From NCBI GenBank assembly GCA_963921255.3, contig CAWUEW020000001.1, positions 558,001 to 622,000 of the forward strand: DNA of 64,000 bases, read 5' to 3'. This document shows positions 52,829 to 61,429 of this stretch, in pieces (position 1 is the stretch's first letter; each line of letters begins with the position of its first letter). The stretch is from JANSYL01 sp963921255. Its GTDB lineage: Bacteria > Pseudomonadota > Alphaproteobacteria > Rhodobacterales > Rhodobacteraceae. Below the pieces are notes generated by a model. The model was not told where the DNA came from. It did not search any database and saw nothing but the letters and a program-made list of their open reading frames with translations. Made by a program: the position numbers and the translations under genes.

Positions 52829-54094
52829 ATGGACCATTTCCTGTATCGTGACGGCATCCTGCATGCCGAAGACGTGCCCCTGCCGCAGATCGCCGCGGCG
52901 GTGGGCACCCCGTTCTATGTCTATTCCACGGCCACGCTGACGCGGCATTACCAGCTGTTCAAGGACGCGCTGGACGGGATGGAGAACCTTGTCTGCTTCG
53001 CGATGAAATCGAACTCCAACCAGGCGGTCATCGCGCATCTGGGCAAGCTTGGGGCCGGGATGGATGTGGTGTCAGGCGGCGAATACCTGCGCGCCAAGGC
53101 CGCCGGTGTCCCGGGTGAGCGGATCGTGTTTTCCGGTGTCGGCAAGACCGAGGATGAAATGCGTCTGGCGTTGTCGGGGGGGATTCGTCAGTTCAACGTC
53201 GAATCCGAGCCTGAAATGCGCCGTCTGTCCGCTGTTGCGACCGACATGGGCCTGACCGCGCCGATCACCGTGCGGGTCAACCCGGATGTCGATGCCAAGA
53301 CGCATGAAAAGATCGCCACCGGCAAGTCCGAGAACAAGTTCGGCATCCCGATTGCCCGCGCCACCGAGGTCTATGCCCTGGCCGCGGCGCTGCCGGGGCT
53401 CGAGGTGGTGGGCATTGATGTGCATATCGGCAGCCAACTGACCGAGCTTGCGCCGTTTGAGGAGGCCTACGAGAAGGTCAAGCAACTCACGCACGTGTTG
53501 CGCGCCCAAGGGCATACGATCAAGCGCCTCGATCTGGGCGGTGGCCTTGGCATTCCGTACGAACGCTCCAACTCGGCGCCGCCGCTGCCCACGGAATACG
53601 GCGCGTTGATCAAGTGCGTGGTGGGCGATTTGGACGTCGAGGTCGAGATTGAGCCGGGCCGCCTGATCTCAGGCAATGCCGGCCTGCTGGTCAGCAGCGT
53701 CATCTATGTCAAAGAGGGCGAGGGGCGCGATTTCCTCATCCTTGATGCGGCGATGAACGATCTGATCCGTCCCGCCATGTATGGTGCCTGGCATGATATC
53801 GTCCCGGTGATCGAGCCCGAGGCCGGGGTCGAGCAGCGCCCGTTCGACATTGTCGGCCCGGTCTGCGAAACCGGCGATACCTTTGCCAAGCAACGCAACC
53901 TGACGCCCATCCGGGATGGGGATCTGGTCGCCTTTCGCTCGGCCGGGGCCTATGGCGCGGTGATGTCCAGCGAGTACAACACGCGGCCCATGATCCCCGA
54001 GGTCTTGGTGAAAGACGATCACTTCGCCGTCATCCGACCCAGACCAACATTTGACGAGATGATAAACCGCGATATCGTTCCCGAGTGGGTCTAA
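52829..54094 (+). CDS. lysA: Diaminopimelate decarboxylase
   Basis: 421-residue PLP enzyme that turns meso-diaminopimelate into lysine. The PLP lysine is in CFAMKSNSNQAV, with GIDVHIGSQ, the phosphate loop LDLGGGLGIPY and the active-site Cys in GPVCETGDTFA. The start MDHFLYRDGILHAEDVPL is the family N-terminus; a longer frame upstream is rejected. The TIGR02302-type gene follows, a linkage usual in Rhodobacterales; argH is 25 kb away on the other strand. Confidence 0.96.
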   Translation: MDHFLYRDGILHAEDVPLPQIAAAVGTPFYVYSTATLTRHYQLFKDALDGMENLVCFAMKSNSNQAVIAHLGKLGAGMDVVSGGEYLRAKAAGVPGERIVFSGVGKTEDEMRLALSGGIRQFNVESEPEMRRLSAVATDMGLTAPITVRVNPDVDAKTHEKIATGKSENKFGIPIARATEVYALAAALPGLEVVGIDVHIGSQLTELAPFEEAYEKVKQLTHVLRAQGHTIKRLDLGGGLGIPYERSNSAPPLPTEYGALIKCVVGDLDVEVEIEPGRLISGNAGLLVSSVIYVKEGEGRDFLILDAAMNDLIRPAMYGAWHDIVPVIEPEAGVEQRPFDIVGPVCETGDTFAKQRNLTPIRDGDLVAFRSAGAYGAVMSSEYNTRPMIPEVLVKDDHFAVIRPRPTFDEMINRDIVPEWV

Positions 54095-54135
54095 GGCGGC
54101 CCACGGATCCGGGCCTCCCGCCCCTGAAAGGCGAT

Positions 54136-56784
54136 ATGACGGAAAAATCCCCGACGGATGCGGCACTTGCACGATTGCTGTGGCCGCTGCGACTGACCCG
54201 CGCGGGCCTTGTGGCCGAGCGCGGGGCGCGGGCGTTTTGGCCGCTGTGGTCGCTTTTGTTCGTCGGCGTGGCCGCGTTCGCCTTCGGGATCGCGGCGATT
54301 TTGCCGCAAACCTGGCTTTGGGGCGTTTTGGCGCTCTGGGCTGTTGCCACGCTTGCCGCGTTGGGGTGGGGGCTGCGCGCCTTCCACATGCCGACGCGGG
54401 ACGAGGCGCTGGCGCGGCTGGATGAAACCCTGCCCGGGCGACCGATCTCGACCCTGATGGATACGCCCGCCGTGGGCGCGGAAGACCCTGCCGCCCAATC
54501 GGTCTGGGCCGCGCATCTGGCGCGGATGGCAAAACGCGCCCAAGCGGCCCGCGCGCCGGAACCGGACCTTCGGTTAAGCGCGCGTGACCCTTATGCCCTG
54601 CGCTACATGGCGGCGACAGCCTTTGCGATGGCGCTGTTGTTCGGAACGCTCGGCCGCGTGTCCGAGGTTGGGGATGCGGTGGTCATCGGCCCGGGTGCGG
54701 CGGTGGCCAGTAGTCCATCCTGGGAGGGGTGGGTGGAACCCCCGCTCTATACCGGGTTGCCGTCGCTCTACCTCAACGACATTGGCGCGCCCGAATTTGA
54801 AACCCCTCTTGGATCGCGCGTGACGCTGCGCAGCTATGGCGCACCGGGTGAGATCACGTTGCAATCCGACATCGGCCCGATGCCCGAGACGCCCGACACG
54901 AACGCGACGGTGCAGACCGTTGTCGCCGAACGCGCCGGGACATTGACGGTGGATGGCCCCGGAGGCCGCAGTTGGACCGTCTCGATGCGCCCCGACGCGG
55001 CCCCGACCGTCGCCCTTGAAGGCAGCGTCGAGGGGGAGCCGCCGGGCCAGGTGCAGTTCAGCTTCACCGCGCAGGACGATTTCGGCGTCCGGTCCGGCAC
55101 GGCGTCATTCCGGTTGGATCTGGCAAATGTCGATCGCCGCTTCGGATTGGCGCCCGAGCCCGAGCCACGGGATGCGGTGGTGCTTGATCTGCCAATGCCG
55201 TTCCGCGGCTCGCGCACCGAGTTCACCGAGGTGCTGCTGGAAGACCTGTCGCAGCATCCGTTTGCGAACCTGCCGGTCACGCTGACCCTGACGGTCACCG
55301 ACGATGCGGGGCAGATTGGCACCGTCAGCTACGATGTGCCCCGCCTGCCGGGCCGTCGCTTCTTTGACCCGCTGGCCAATGCGGTGATCGAACTGCGCCG
55401 CGATATCCTCTGGACGCGGACCAACGCCCCGCGCGCGGCCCAATTGCTGCGGGCCATGACCCATGACCCGGAGGAGGGTCTGACGGAAAGCGTCTACCTC
55501 GCGCTGCGTTCGTCGATCCGTCGGCTCGAAAGCGGGGTCGACAGCATTTCGCCGGACACCCGCGATCAGGTGGCCGAGATGCTGTGGAACGCTGCGCTGG
55601 AGCTGGAGGAAGGCGATCAGGACAACGCGCTGGACCGTCTGCGCCGCGCGCAGGAGCGTCTGGCCGAAGCGATGGAGCAAGGCGCCAGCCAGGAAGAGAT
55701 CGACCAGCTCATGCAAGAGCTGCGCGATGCGATGAACGATTACATGCAGCAACTGGCCGAGAACGCCGAGCCGAACTCGAACACCGATGAGCCGGGCCAG
55801 GATGGCGACCGCACCGAACTGGGCATGAACGATCTGGAAGAAATGCTCCGCCGCATCAAAGAGCTGATGGAAGAAGGCCGTATGGCCGAGGCGCAGCAAA
55901 TGCTCGAAGCGCTGCAGCAGATGCTTGAGAACATGGAAGTGACCCAAGGCGGCGAAGGCGGCGACGGTCCGCGCACGCCCGGCCAGGAGGCCATGGAAGG
56001 GCTGCAGGACACCCTGCGCGATCAGCAGGATCTCAGCGACGATGCCTTCCGTGAATTGCAGGAACAGTTCAACCAGGGGCGCCCACAGGCCGGTCAGAAC
56101 CCGCAGCAGGGCCAAGGCGGCCAGCAGGGTCAGAACCCGCGCCAGGGCCAGGGCAGCCAACAGGGCCAGGGCCAGCAATCGCAAAACGGCGAGGGCGACC
56201 AGAACGGCAACCAGCCCGGACAGGACGGCACGCAGCCCGGGCAGGGTCAGGGGGGCGAAAACGGCGACGATGCGTTCGGCGAAGGTGGCCTGAGCCTGGC
56301 CGAACGTCAGGAAGCCCTGCGCCGCCAGCTTGAAGAACAGGCCCGCCGTTTGCCGGGATCGGGCACTGAAGCCGGGGACGAGGCCCTGCGCCAGTTGGAC
56401 GAGGCCGGGCGCGCCATGCGCGAAGCCGAAGGCCTGCTTGAGAACGGCGATATCGCCGGTGCCCTCGATCAGCAGAGCCAGGCGCTTGAGGCTCTGCGCG
56501 AAGGGATGAGCGAACTGGGCCGCGCGCTGGCACAGGAACAGGGCGAAGACCCCGGTCAGGGCCAGGCCCAGGGCAACATGGCGCCGGATCAGCCGTTGCA
56601 GGATCCGCTCGGACGGCAGGCGGGCAATTCGGGCGCGTTCGGGTCGGATGCAGATCTTGAAGCGCGCGAGGAGGCGTTCCGCCGGTCACGGGATCTTATG
56701 GAAGAACTGCGCCGCCGGTCCGCCGAACAAACCCGCCCCGAGGTCGAGCTGGATTACCTGCGCCGCCTGCTGGATCAGTTCTGA
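54136..56784 (+). CDS. TIGR02302-type (DUF4175) large membrane protein
   Basis: 882 residues. Two membrane helices near the N-terminus (about 38-80) and one around 150-175 (MAATAFAMALLFGTLG). A beta-rich middle (about 190-440) with TAQDDFGVRSGTASFRLDL precedes a long alpha-helical coiled part with EEIDQLMQELRDAMNDYMQQL and a Gln/Gly/Asn-rich low-complexity stretch (about 645-715, QGQGGQQGQN and similar). Alphaproteobacterial family with unknown function. The ATG 41 nt after lysA was chosen. Confidence 0.9.
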   Translation: MTEKSPTDAALARLLWPLRLTRAGLVAERGARAFWPLWSLLFVGVAAFAFGIAAILPQTWLWGVLALWAVATLAALGWGLRAFHMPTRDEALARLDETLPGRPISTLMDTPAVGAEDPAAQSVWAAHLARMAKRAQAARAPEPDLRLSARDPYALRYMAATAFAMALLFGTLGRVSEVGDAVVIGPGAAVASSPSWEGWVEPPLYTGLPSLYLNDIGAPEFETPLGSRVTLRSYGAPGEITLQSDIGPMPETPDTNATVQTVVAERAGTLTVDGPGGRSWTVSMRPDAAPTVALEGSVEGEPPGQVQFSFTAQDDFGVRSGTASFRLDLANVDRRFGLAPEPEPRDAVVLDLPMPFRGSRTEFTEVLLEDLSQHPFANLPVTLTLTVTDDAGQIGTVSYDVPRLPGRRFFDPLANAVIELRRDILWTRTNAPRAAQLLRAMTHDPEEGLTESVYLALRSSIRRLESGVDSISPDTRDQVAEMLWNAALELEEGDQDNALDRLRRAQERLAEAMEQGASQEEIDQLMQELRDAMNDYMQQLAENAEPNSNTDEPGQDGDRTELGMNDLEEMLRRIKELMEEGRMAEAQQMLEALQQMLENMEVTQGGEGGDGPRTPGQEAMEGLQDTLRDQQDLSDDAFRELQEQFNQGRPQAGQNPQQGQGGQQGQNPRQGQGSQQGQGQQSQNGEGDQNGNQPGQDGTQPGQGQGGENGDDAFGEGGLSLAERQEALRRQLEEQARRLPGSGTEAGDEALRQLDEAGRAMREAEGLLENGDIAGALDQQSQALEALREGMSELGRALAQEQGEDPGQGQAQGNMAPDQPLQDPLGRQAGNSGAFGSDADLEAREEAFRRSRDLMEELRRRSAEQTRPEVELDYLRRLLDQF

Positions 56785-56793
56785 GGCCAGCCG

Positions 56794-56819
56794 CCCGGAT
56801 CAGCTGCCCGGATCAGCTG
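56794..56819. repeat. Tandem 13-bp duplication at the zinc-ribbon gene end
   Basis: CCCGGATCAGCTG occurs twice head to tail. The second copy contains the stop codon of the reverse-strand zinc-ribbon gene; the first lies just after it, in the gap before the TIGR02302-type stop. A recent slip duplication is the simplest explanation. Confidence 0.75.
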
Positions 56820-57559
56820 CTTGTGGCGCTGGCGAGGTTTCGCGCCATGTCGTCCAACCAGAAGCGACCGGTGTTCACCAGCTCTTCGAATTGCATGACG
56901 TATGGCCCGGCTTGGGGCACCATCTCGGCCACTTCGTCGGCGTTGCTGTAGACAAGCACGCCCGCGATCGACAGCAGCAGGATCAGCAGGAAACCCGTCC
57001 GTGCCCCACGGCGGCGCCGGGGTCCAATGTCCAGCGTGTCGATGTCCGAGGCATCCTCTTCATCGGGCGACCGCTCGTCGGTTGGCCGCAGGGTCGAATT
57101 GATCTCCTCGATATCCGGCAGCAGATCCTTGCGGGCCGGATGGTCGTCGGCCGCCTCATCATCGAAGGCGTCGCGCGCGCCGTCCAACTCGGCGCGGCGG
57201 CGGGCGCGGTTTTCGGCGTCCGCTTCTTCGTCCAGGGGCATCTCCGATTGGGTTTCCACCGGATCGGCGCCGCGGCGCAGCCGGGCCTCTCGCTCCGCTT
57301 CTTCCCGCAGAATGTCACGCACGCCCGGGTCGATTTGCGGGCGCTCGGGCCGGGTTGGCGCAGCGGTTTCTTCGGCACTGGCCCCGGTGCCTTGCGCATC
57401 GCGGGCGACATGCACCGCGACCGGCTGCGCGATGGGGCGGCGCCCGGGCTGGAACCAGGTTGTCGTGCAATTGGAGCACTGTACATCGCGCCCTTCGGGC
57501 GGGATCATATCGTCCGATACCTCGTATCGGGCGCTGCAATTGGGGCAGGTCAGCCGCAT
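56813..57559 (-). CDS. Zinc-ribbon (MJ0042-type) membrane protein
   Basis: 248 residues. An N-terminal zinc ribbon, C5-P-N-C8 and C28-S-N-C31 (LTCPNCSARYEV, VQCSNCTTTWF), is followed by a long charged, probably disordered stretch and a membrane helix (about 192-212, GFLLILLLSIAGVLVY). It often lies beside ftsE in Rhodobacterales. Role unknown; a regulator or chaperone at the membrane is a guess. Divergent from ftsE. Confidence 0.9.
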   Translation of the reverse strand: MRLTCPNCSARYEVSDDMIPPEGRDVQCSNCTTTWFQPGRRPIAQPVAVHVARDAQGTGASAEETAAPTRPERPQIDPGVRDILREEAEREARLRRGADPVETQSEMPLDEEADAENRARRRAELDGARDAFDDEAADDHPARKDLLPDIEEINSTLRPTDERSPDEEDASDIDTLDIGPRRRRGARTGFLLILLLSIAGVLVYSNADEVAEMVPQAGPYVMQFEELVNTGRFWLDDMARNLASATSS

Positions 57560-57733
57560 CAGAACTCCGTAACTCCCGACCCAAGTCGTGCCGTGGGCGA
57601 CACACGGCCCGCTGGTCTTGCCGTATCTTGTAGCAACGGCCCTGAACCTTTCCAAGCATTTGTGCCAAGACCGATTGCAACGCCCCTCCAGACGTTGCAA
57701 GACAAGGGCAATGAACGCCGCGAGGTCCACCGC

Positions 57734-58409
57734 GTGATCGAAATGCAGGACGCCGCCATCGGGTATGGGTCTGACCTTTTGCTGTCGGGTCTGACGTTGC
57801 GCTTGGCGCCCGGATCCTTTCATTTCCTGACGGGCCCGTCGGGGGCCGGGAAAACCACCTTCCTCAAGATGTGCTATGCCGAGCTTTTGCCGACCGGTGG
57901 TGATGTGCGGATCTTCGGCCAGCCGGTCGCGGATCTCAGCCGCGATCAGGTGTCCGAGGCCCGTCAGAAGATCGGGGTGGTGCACCAGGATTGCCAGTTC
58001 CTCGATCACCTTCCGGTGCATGAGAACATCGCCCTGCCCCTGACCGTGACGCAGCGGGTCGGTCCCGATCAGACGGACGATCTGAAGGAACTGGTCAATT
58101 GGGTCGGCCTCGGCGCACGGGCAACAGCCTTTCCCCCAGAGCTGTCCGGTGGCGAACGGCAACGCGCGGCGCTGGCCCGCGCGATCATCACCGACCCGGA
58201 CATCATTCTGGCGGATGAACCGACCGGCAACGTCGATTGGGAGATGTCGCTGCGGTTGCTCAAGCTTCTGGTCGAACTGAACCGGATGGGCAAAACCATC
58301 CTGATCGCGACCCATGATCTGGCGTTGATCCGGGCCGCAAAACAGCAGGTCGGCGCGCGTCTTGCGGATTGCGGACGGGACGATCACCGCCGCCGGGGCC
58401 GAGTTATGA
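57734..58409 (+). CDS. ftsE: Cell division ATP-binding protein FtsE, 3' frameshift
   Basis: ABC ATPase that pairs with FtsX to control septal peptidoglycan hydrolases. Walker A GPSGAGKTTF, signature LSGGERQRAALARA, Walker B IILADEPTGNVD. After AAKQQV (near 58350) the frame is off by one: the expected ending ARVLRIADGTITAAGAEL and a TGA overlapping the ftsX ATG are in the +1 frame. The gene span is 3n+1, so one extra base near GTCGGCGCGCGTC explains it. As read, FtsE has no stop and continues straight into FtsX. Start is GTG (IEMQDAAIGYG). Confidence 0.88.
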
Positions 58410-59308
58410 GCGTGTTTGGCGATATGGCGGCCTTGCTGCGCGGCGATGCGCAGGCCGATCGCGTTGTGCCGCGCACCGGGCAATCGGCGCGACTGACGAT
58501 CGCGACAGCCGGCGCAATGGCGTTTCTGGCGGTGTTTGCATTGGCCCTTTCGGTGTCGGCCGGGCGCTTGGCGGATCGCTGGTCGGACGCGCTGGCCCGC
58601 ACGTCGACCGTCCGCCTTGCCGCGCCCCCGGCCGAGATGGAGGCGCAGACATGGGCGGTTTTGACGATCCTGGAACAAACCCCCGGTGTCGACAGCGCCC
58701 GCGCCTTGACCGAGGATGAACAGACCGCCCTGCTGGAGCCGTGGTTCGGCCCGGCCCTGCCGCTTGGGGATTTGCCGATCCCGCGCCTGATCGAGATTGT
58801 CGAAACGCCCGAAGGCTATGACGGCGATGGCCTGCGCCTGCGGCTCGCGGCCGAGGTGCCGGGCGCGGTGCTGGACGACCACACGCGATGGCGCCGCCCC
58901 CTGGTCGAGGCCGCCGGACGCCTGCGCCTTCTGGGGTGGGTGTCGCTAGCGCTGATCCTGGGATCGACCGCCGCGATGATCACGCTGGCCGCGCAATCGG
59001 CCCTCGCCGCGAATGAACAGGTAATCCGCGTCCTGCGCCTGGTGGGCGCGCGCGATCGTTACATCGCCCGGGCGTTTGTCCGCCGCTTCACCCTGCGCGC
59101 CTTCATCGGCGGAGGGGTCGGCACGATCCTTGGCATGGTGGCCATCCTTCTGCTGCCAAGCGCGTCGGACGCCGGCGATTTCCTGACCGGCCTTGGGTTC
59201 CAGGGCATTGGATGGGCCGTGCCGATTGTCATCCCGTTTCTGGCCGCCGTCACGGCATTCTGGGCCACGCGCATCGCGGCCTTTCGCACGCTCAGGGGGC
59301 TCCCATGA
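58406..59308 (+). CDS. ftsX: Cell division protein FtsX
   Basis: 300-residue membrane partner of FtsE, permease-like with four helices. N-terminal cytoplasmic part, first helix about 43-63 (TIATAGAMAFLAVFALALSV), extracytoplasmic domain, then three helices (GWVSLALILGSTAAMITLA, GGGVGTILGMVAILLLP, IVIPFLAAVTAFW). Start ATG follows the shifted ftsE end by overlap. Because of the upstream indel, it is in the same frame as ftsE. Followed by plsC in an ATGA overlap. Confidence 0.9.
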   Translation: MSVFGDMAALLRGDAQADRVVPRTGQSARLTIATAGAMAFLAVFALALSVSAGRLADRWSDALARTSTVRLAAPPAEMEAQTWAVLTILEQTPGVDSARALTEDEQTALLEPWFGPALPLGDLPIPRLIEIVETPEGYDGDGLRLRLAAEVPGAVLDDHTRWRRPLVEAAGRLRLLGWVSLALILGSTAAMITLAAQSALAANEQVIRVLRLVGARDRYIARAFVRRFTLRAFIGGGVGTILGMVAILLLPSASDAGDFLTGLGFQGIGWAVPIVIPFLAAVTAFWATRIAAFRTLRGLP

Positions 59309-60066
59309 TCCAATGGCTCCGATCCCTCGCCTTCGTCGTCCAGATGTATGTGGCGATGCTGGTCCTTGGGCTGGTGTTCTTTCCCTGGGCGGTGTTCAGC
59401 GCACGCGGTGCGCACGCGGCCTGCCACACCTATTGCCGGTGGGTGATCTGGACCTTGCGCTGGATGACCGGCCTGAAGGTCGAGGTGCGCGGCACCCCGC
59501 CCACCGATGAGGTCATGGTCCCGGCCAAGCACCAGTCTTTTCTGGACATCATGATGATCTACAACGCCATGCCGCGCGGTAAGTTCATCATGAAACGCAT
59601 CCTGATGTTTGCGCCCATACTGGGCCAGTATGCGCTCAGGATTGGGTGCGTGCCGGTGAACCGGGGCAAACGCGGCGCGGCGATCAAGAAGATGCTGGAG
59701 GATGTGCAATCCGGGAAACAGCAGGGCGGTCAGCTGATCATCTATCCGCAGGGCACGCGTGTCCCCCCGGGGGAAAACCGGCCCTACAAGATCGGAACGG
59801 CGGTGTTGTACGAACAGCTTGGCCAGCCGGTCGTGCCGGTGGCGGCCAATGTTGGCCTGTTCTGGCCCAAGCGCGGCATCCTGCGGAAACCGGGGCTTGC
59901 GGTGGTCGAGTTCCTGCCGCGCATCGAGCCGGGGCTTGAGAAAGAGGTGTTCGTCGAACGCCTGGGGACCGCGATCGAAACGGCCAGCAATGCCCTGAAT
60001 GAAGAGGCCGGATTTTTCGGCCATCGCACCGACGCTGCGCGCCCTGCAAAGGATCACCCGGAATGA
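59305..60066 (+). CDS. plsC: 1-acyl-sn-glycerol-3-phosphate acyltransferase
   Basis: 253-residue membrane enzyme that makes phosphatidic acid. The catalytic HX4D motif is KHQSFLD, and the glycerol-phosphate motif reads YPQGTR, with Gln where E. coli PlsC has Glu. The FPWAVFSARG and GCVPVNRG segments fit. Start overlaps ftsX by 4 nt, and it overlaps the next gene by 4 nt. Confidence 0.94.
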   Translation: MIQWLRSLAFVVQMYVAMLVLGLVFFPWAVFSARGAHAACHTYCRWVIWTLRWMTGLKVEVRGTPPTDEVMVPAKHQSFLDIMMIYNAMPRGKFIMKRILMFAPILGQYALRIGCVPVNRGKRGAAIKKMLEDVQSGKQQGGQLIIYPQGTRVPPGENRPYKIGTAVLYEQLGQPVVPVAANVGLFWPKRGILRKPGLAVVEFLPRIEPGLEKEVFVERLGTAIETASNALNEEAGFFGHRTDAARPAKDHPE

Positions 60067-60659
60067 GCAAGATCGACACTATCGAAGCGCTGGAAGCCCT
60101 GTTTGACGACCCGTCGCCCCGGTCGCTGACCAAGGTCGCCCGTCACGTGACGCCGCTTTACCGGCAATGGATCGAGGCGTCGAAGTTTTGCATCCTCTCG
60201 ACGGTGGGCCCCGAAGGCACGGATGCCAGCCCGCGCGGCGACGCGGGCCCAGTGGTCAAAATCGCGGATGAGCGGACGATCTGGATGCCGGATTGGCGCG
60301 GCAACAATCGGCTCGACAGCCTGCGCAACATCGTGCGTGATCCCCGCGTCAGCCTGATGTTCCTGGTGCCGGGCACCACCAATGTCGTGCGCGTCAACGG
60401 CACGGCGCACCTGACGACCGCCCCCGAGGTCACTGACACGTTCGAGCAGGGCGGCAAACACCCGAAACTCGTGATCGTGACCGAGGTGGAAGAACTGTAT
60501 TTCCAATGTGCCAAGGCGATCATGCGGTCGGGCCTGTGGGATGGGGCCGGCCCTTCTGTCCCGACGGCCGGCCAGTTCCTCAAGGAAATGGAAGCCTCGT
60601 TCAACGCCAAGGAATACGACGAGACCTACCCGGACTACGCCAAACCGCTTTTGTGGTAG
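60063..60659 (+). CDS. Pyridoxamine 5'-phosphate oxidase-like protein
   Basis: 198-residue split-barrel flavin-type protein of the PNPOx-like group. It has SKFCILSTVGPEGTDASPRGD and IWMPDWRGNNRLDSLRNI, in parts, which match the family often annotated MSMEG_1061-like. FMN or F420 binding is inferred; the true cofactor is not visible. Coupled to plsC by ATGA. Confidence 0.88.
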   Translation: MSKIDTIEALEALFDDPSPRSLTKVARHVTPLYRQWIEASKFCILSTVGPEGTDASPRGDAGPVVKIADERTIWMPDWRGNNRLDSLRNIVRDPRVSLMFLVPGTTNVVRVNGTAHLTTAPEVTDTFEQGGKHPKLVIVTEVEELYFQCAKAIMRSGLWDGAGPSVPTAGQFLKEMEASFNAKEYDETYPDYAKPLLW

Positions 60660-60671
60660 GCGGCGACGCGG

Positions 60672-60899
60672 GTGTATCGCGCCATCGGACTTCTGTCGGT
60701 CGGACTAGGGCTGTGCGTCGCGCTGGTGGGTGGTCTCTCGGCGCTACAGATCGCCCAACACCTGCCGCTGCTGTGTCCGGATGATCCCGCTTGCACCGGG
60801 GCGCGGGGCGCCGTTTGGGTCGGCATCTCGGCGGTTGTGGTCGGCGTCATCATGATCGGCGCGGGGATCGTCATCCGCCGCCGGGCGGGCGGCGCCTAG
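60672..60899 (+). CDS. Small two-helix membrane protein
   Basis: 75 residues with two helices (about 4-27, IGLLSVGLGLCVALVGGL, and 46-66, AVWVGISAVVVGVIMIGAG). Two cysteines lie in the loop LLCPDDPACTG and could form a periplasmic disulfide. GTG start. No family recognised. The stop overlaps that of the convergent CIA30-like gene within CTAG. Confidence 0.72.
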   Translation: MYRAIGLLSVGLGLCVALVGGLSALQIAQHLPLLCPDDPACTGARGAVWVGISAVVVGVIMIGAGIVIRRRAGGA

Positions 60900-61429
60900 G
60901 CCCAGGCGAAACCCGATAACGAGACATCCGCTTCGTAATCCGCGCCATAGGCAACAAGGGCCAAGGATCGGATGTTCTCGGCGCGCGGGGTCTCGGGCAA
61001 TCCCCCGCCCGATGGCCGAAACTCTGCGAACGGCAGCGCGATCTCGGACCAGGACGCTCCGGCGCTGAACCCGGCCTGGTAATACTGCCAGGGCAATCGG
61101 CTGGCCCGCGTGCGCAAATGGATGAAATACCGCGCCCCGTTGCCCCGCACCCGGATGCGCAGACCCGTGGCTGCGTCTGGTGCCCCCTGCGGCAGATCGG
61201 TGCGGACCTGGATGAAGCCGCCATTATTGGCGGTCGAGACGGTGCCGGTCAGACGCAGCACGCCGTCTTCGAACGCGGCGGTGCCCTCGGACACGCCGCC
61301 CATGACGGTATCCGCAAAATAGCGCCACTGAACCGCGCCGACGGGGGTCATTGCACCTTGCCCCTGGGCCAAGGCCCTGCCGCCCAAACTGGCCGCCGCC
61401 CCGAGAAGGACCGCGCGCCGTCCAATCAA
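60896..61429 (-). CDS. CIA30-family protein, exported
   Basis: 177 residues. A twin-arginine-like signal (GRRAVLLGAAASLGG, ending ALAQG) is followed by a CIA30-type beta-sandwich domain: FADTVMGGVSEG, NNGGFIQVRTDLPQG, SEIALPFAEFRPSG. CIA30 proteins help complex I assembly in eukaryotes; the bacterial role is unknown. It starts with TTG overlapping the accA stop (TTGA), so it may be coupled to accA. Confidence 0.85.
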   Translation of the reverse strand: MIGRRAVLLGAAASLGGRALAQGQGAMTPVGAVQWRYFADTVMGGVSEGTAAFEDGVLRLTGTVSTANNGGFIQVRTDLPQGAPDAATGLRIRVRGNGARYFIHLRTRASRLPWQYYQAGFSAGASWSEIALPFAEFRPSGGGLPETPRAENIRSLALVAYGADYEADVSLSGFAWA

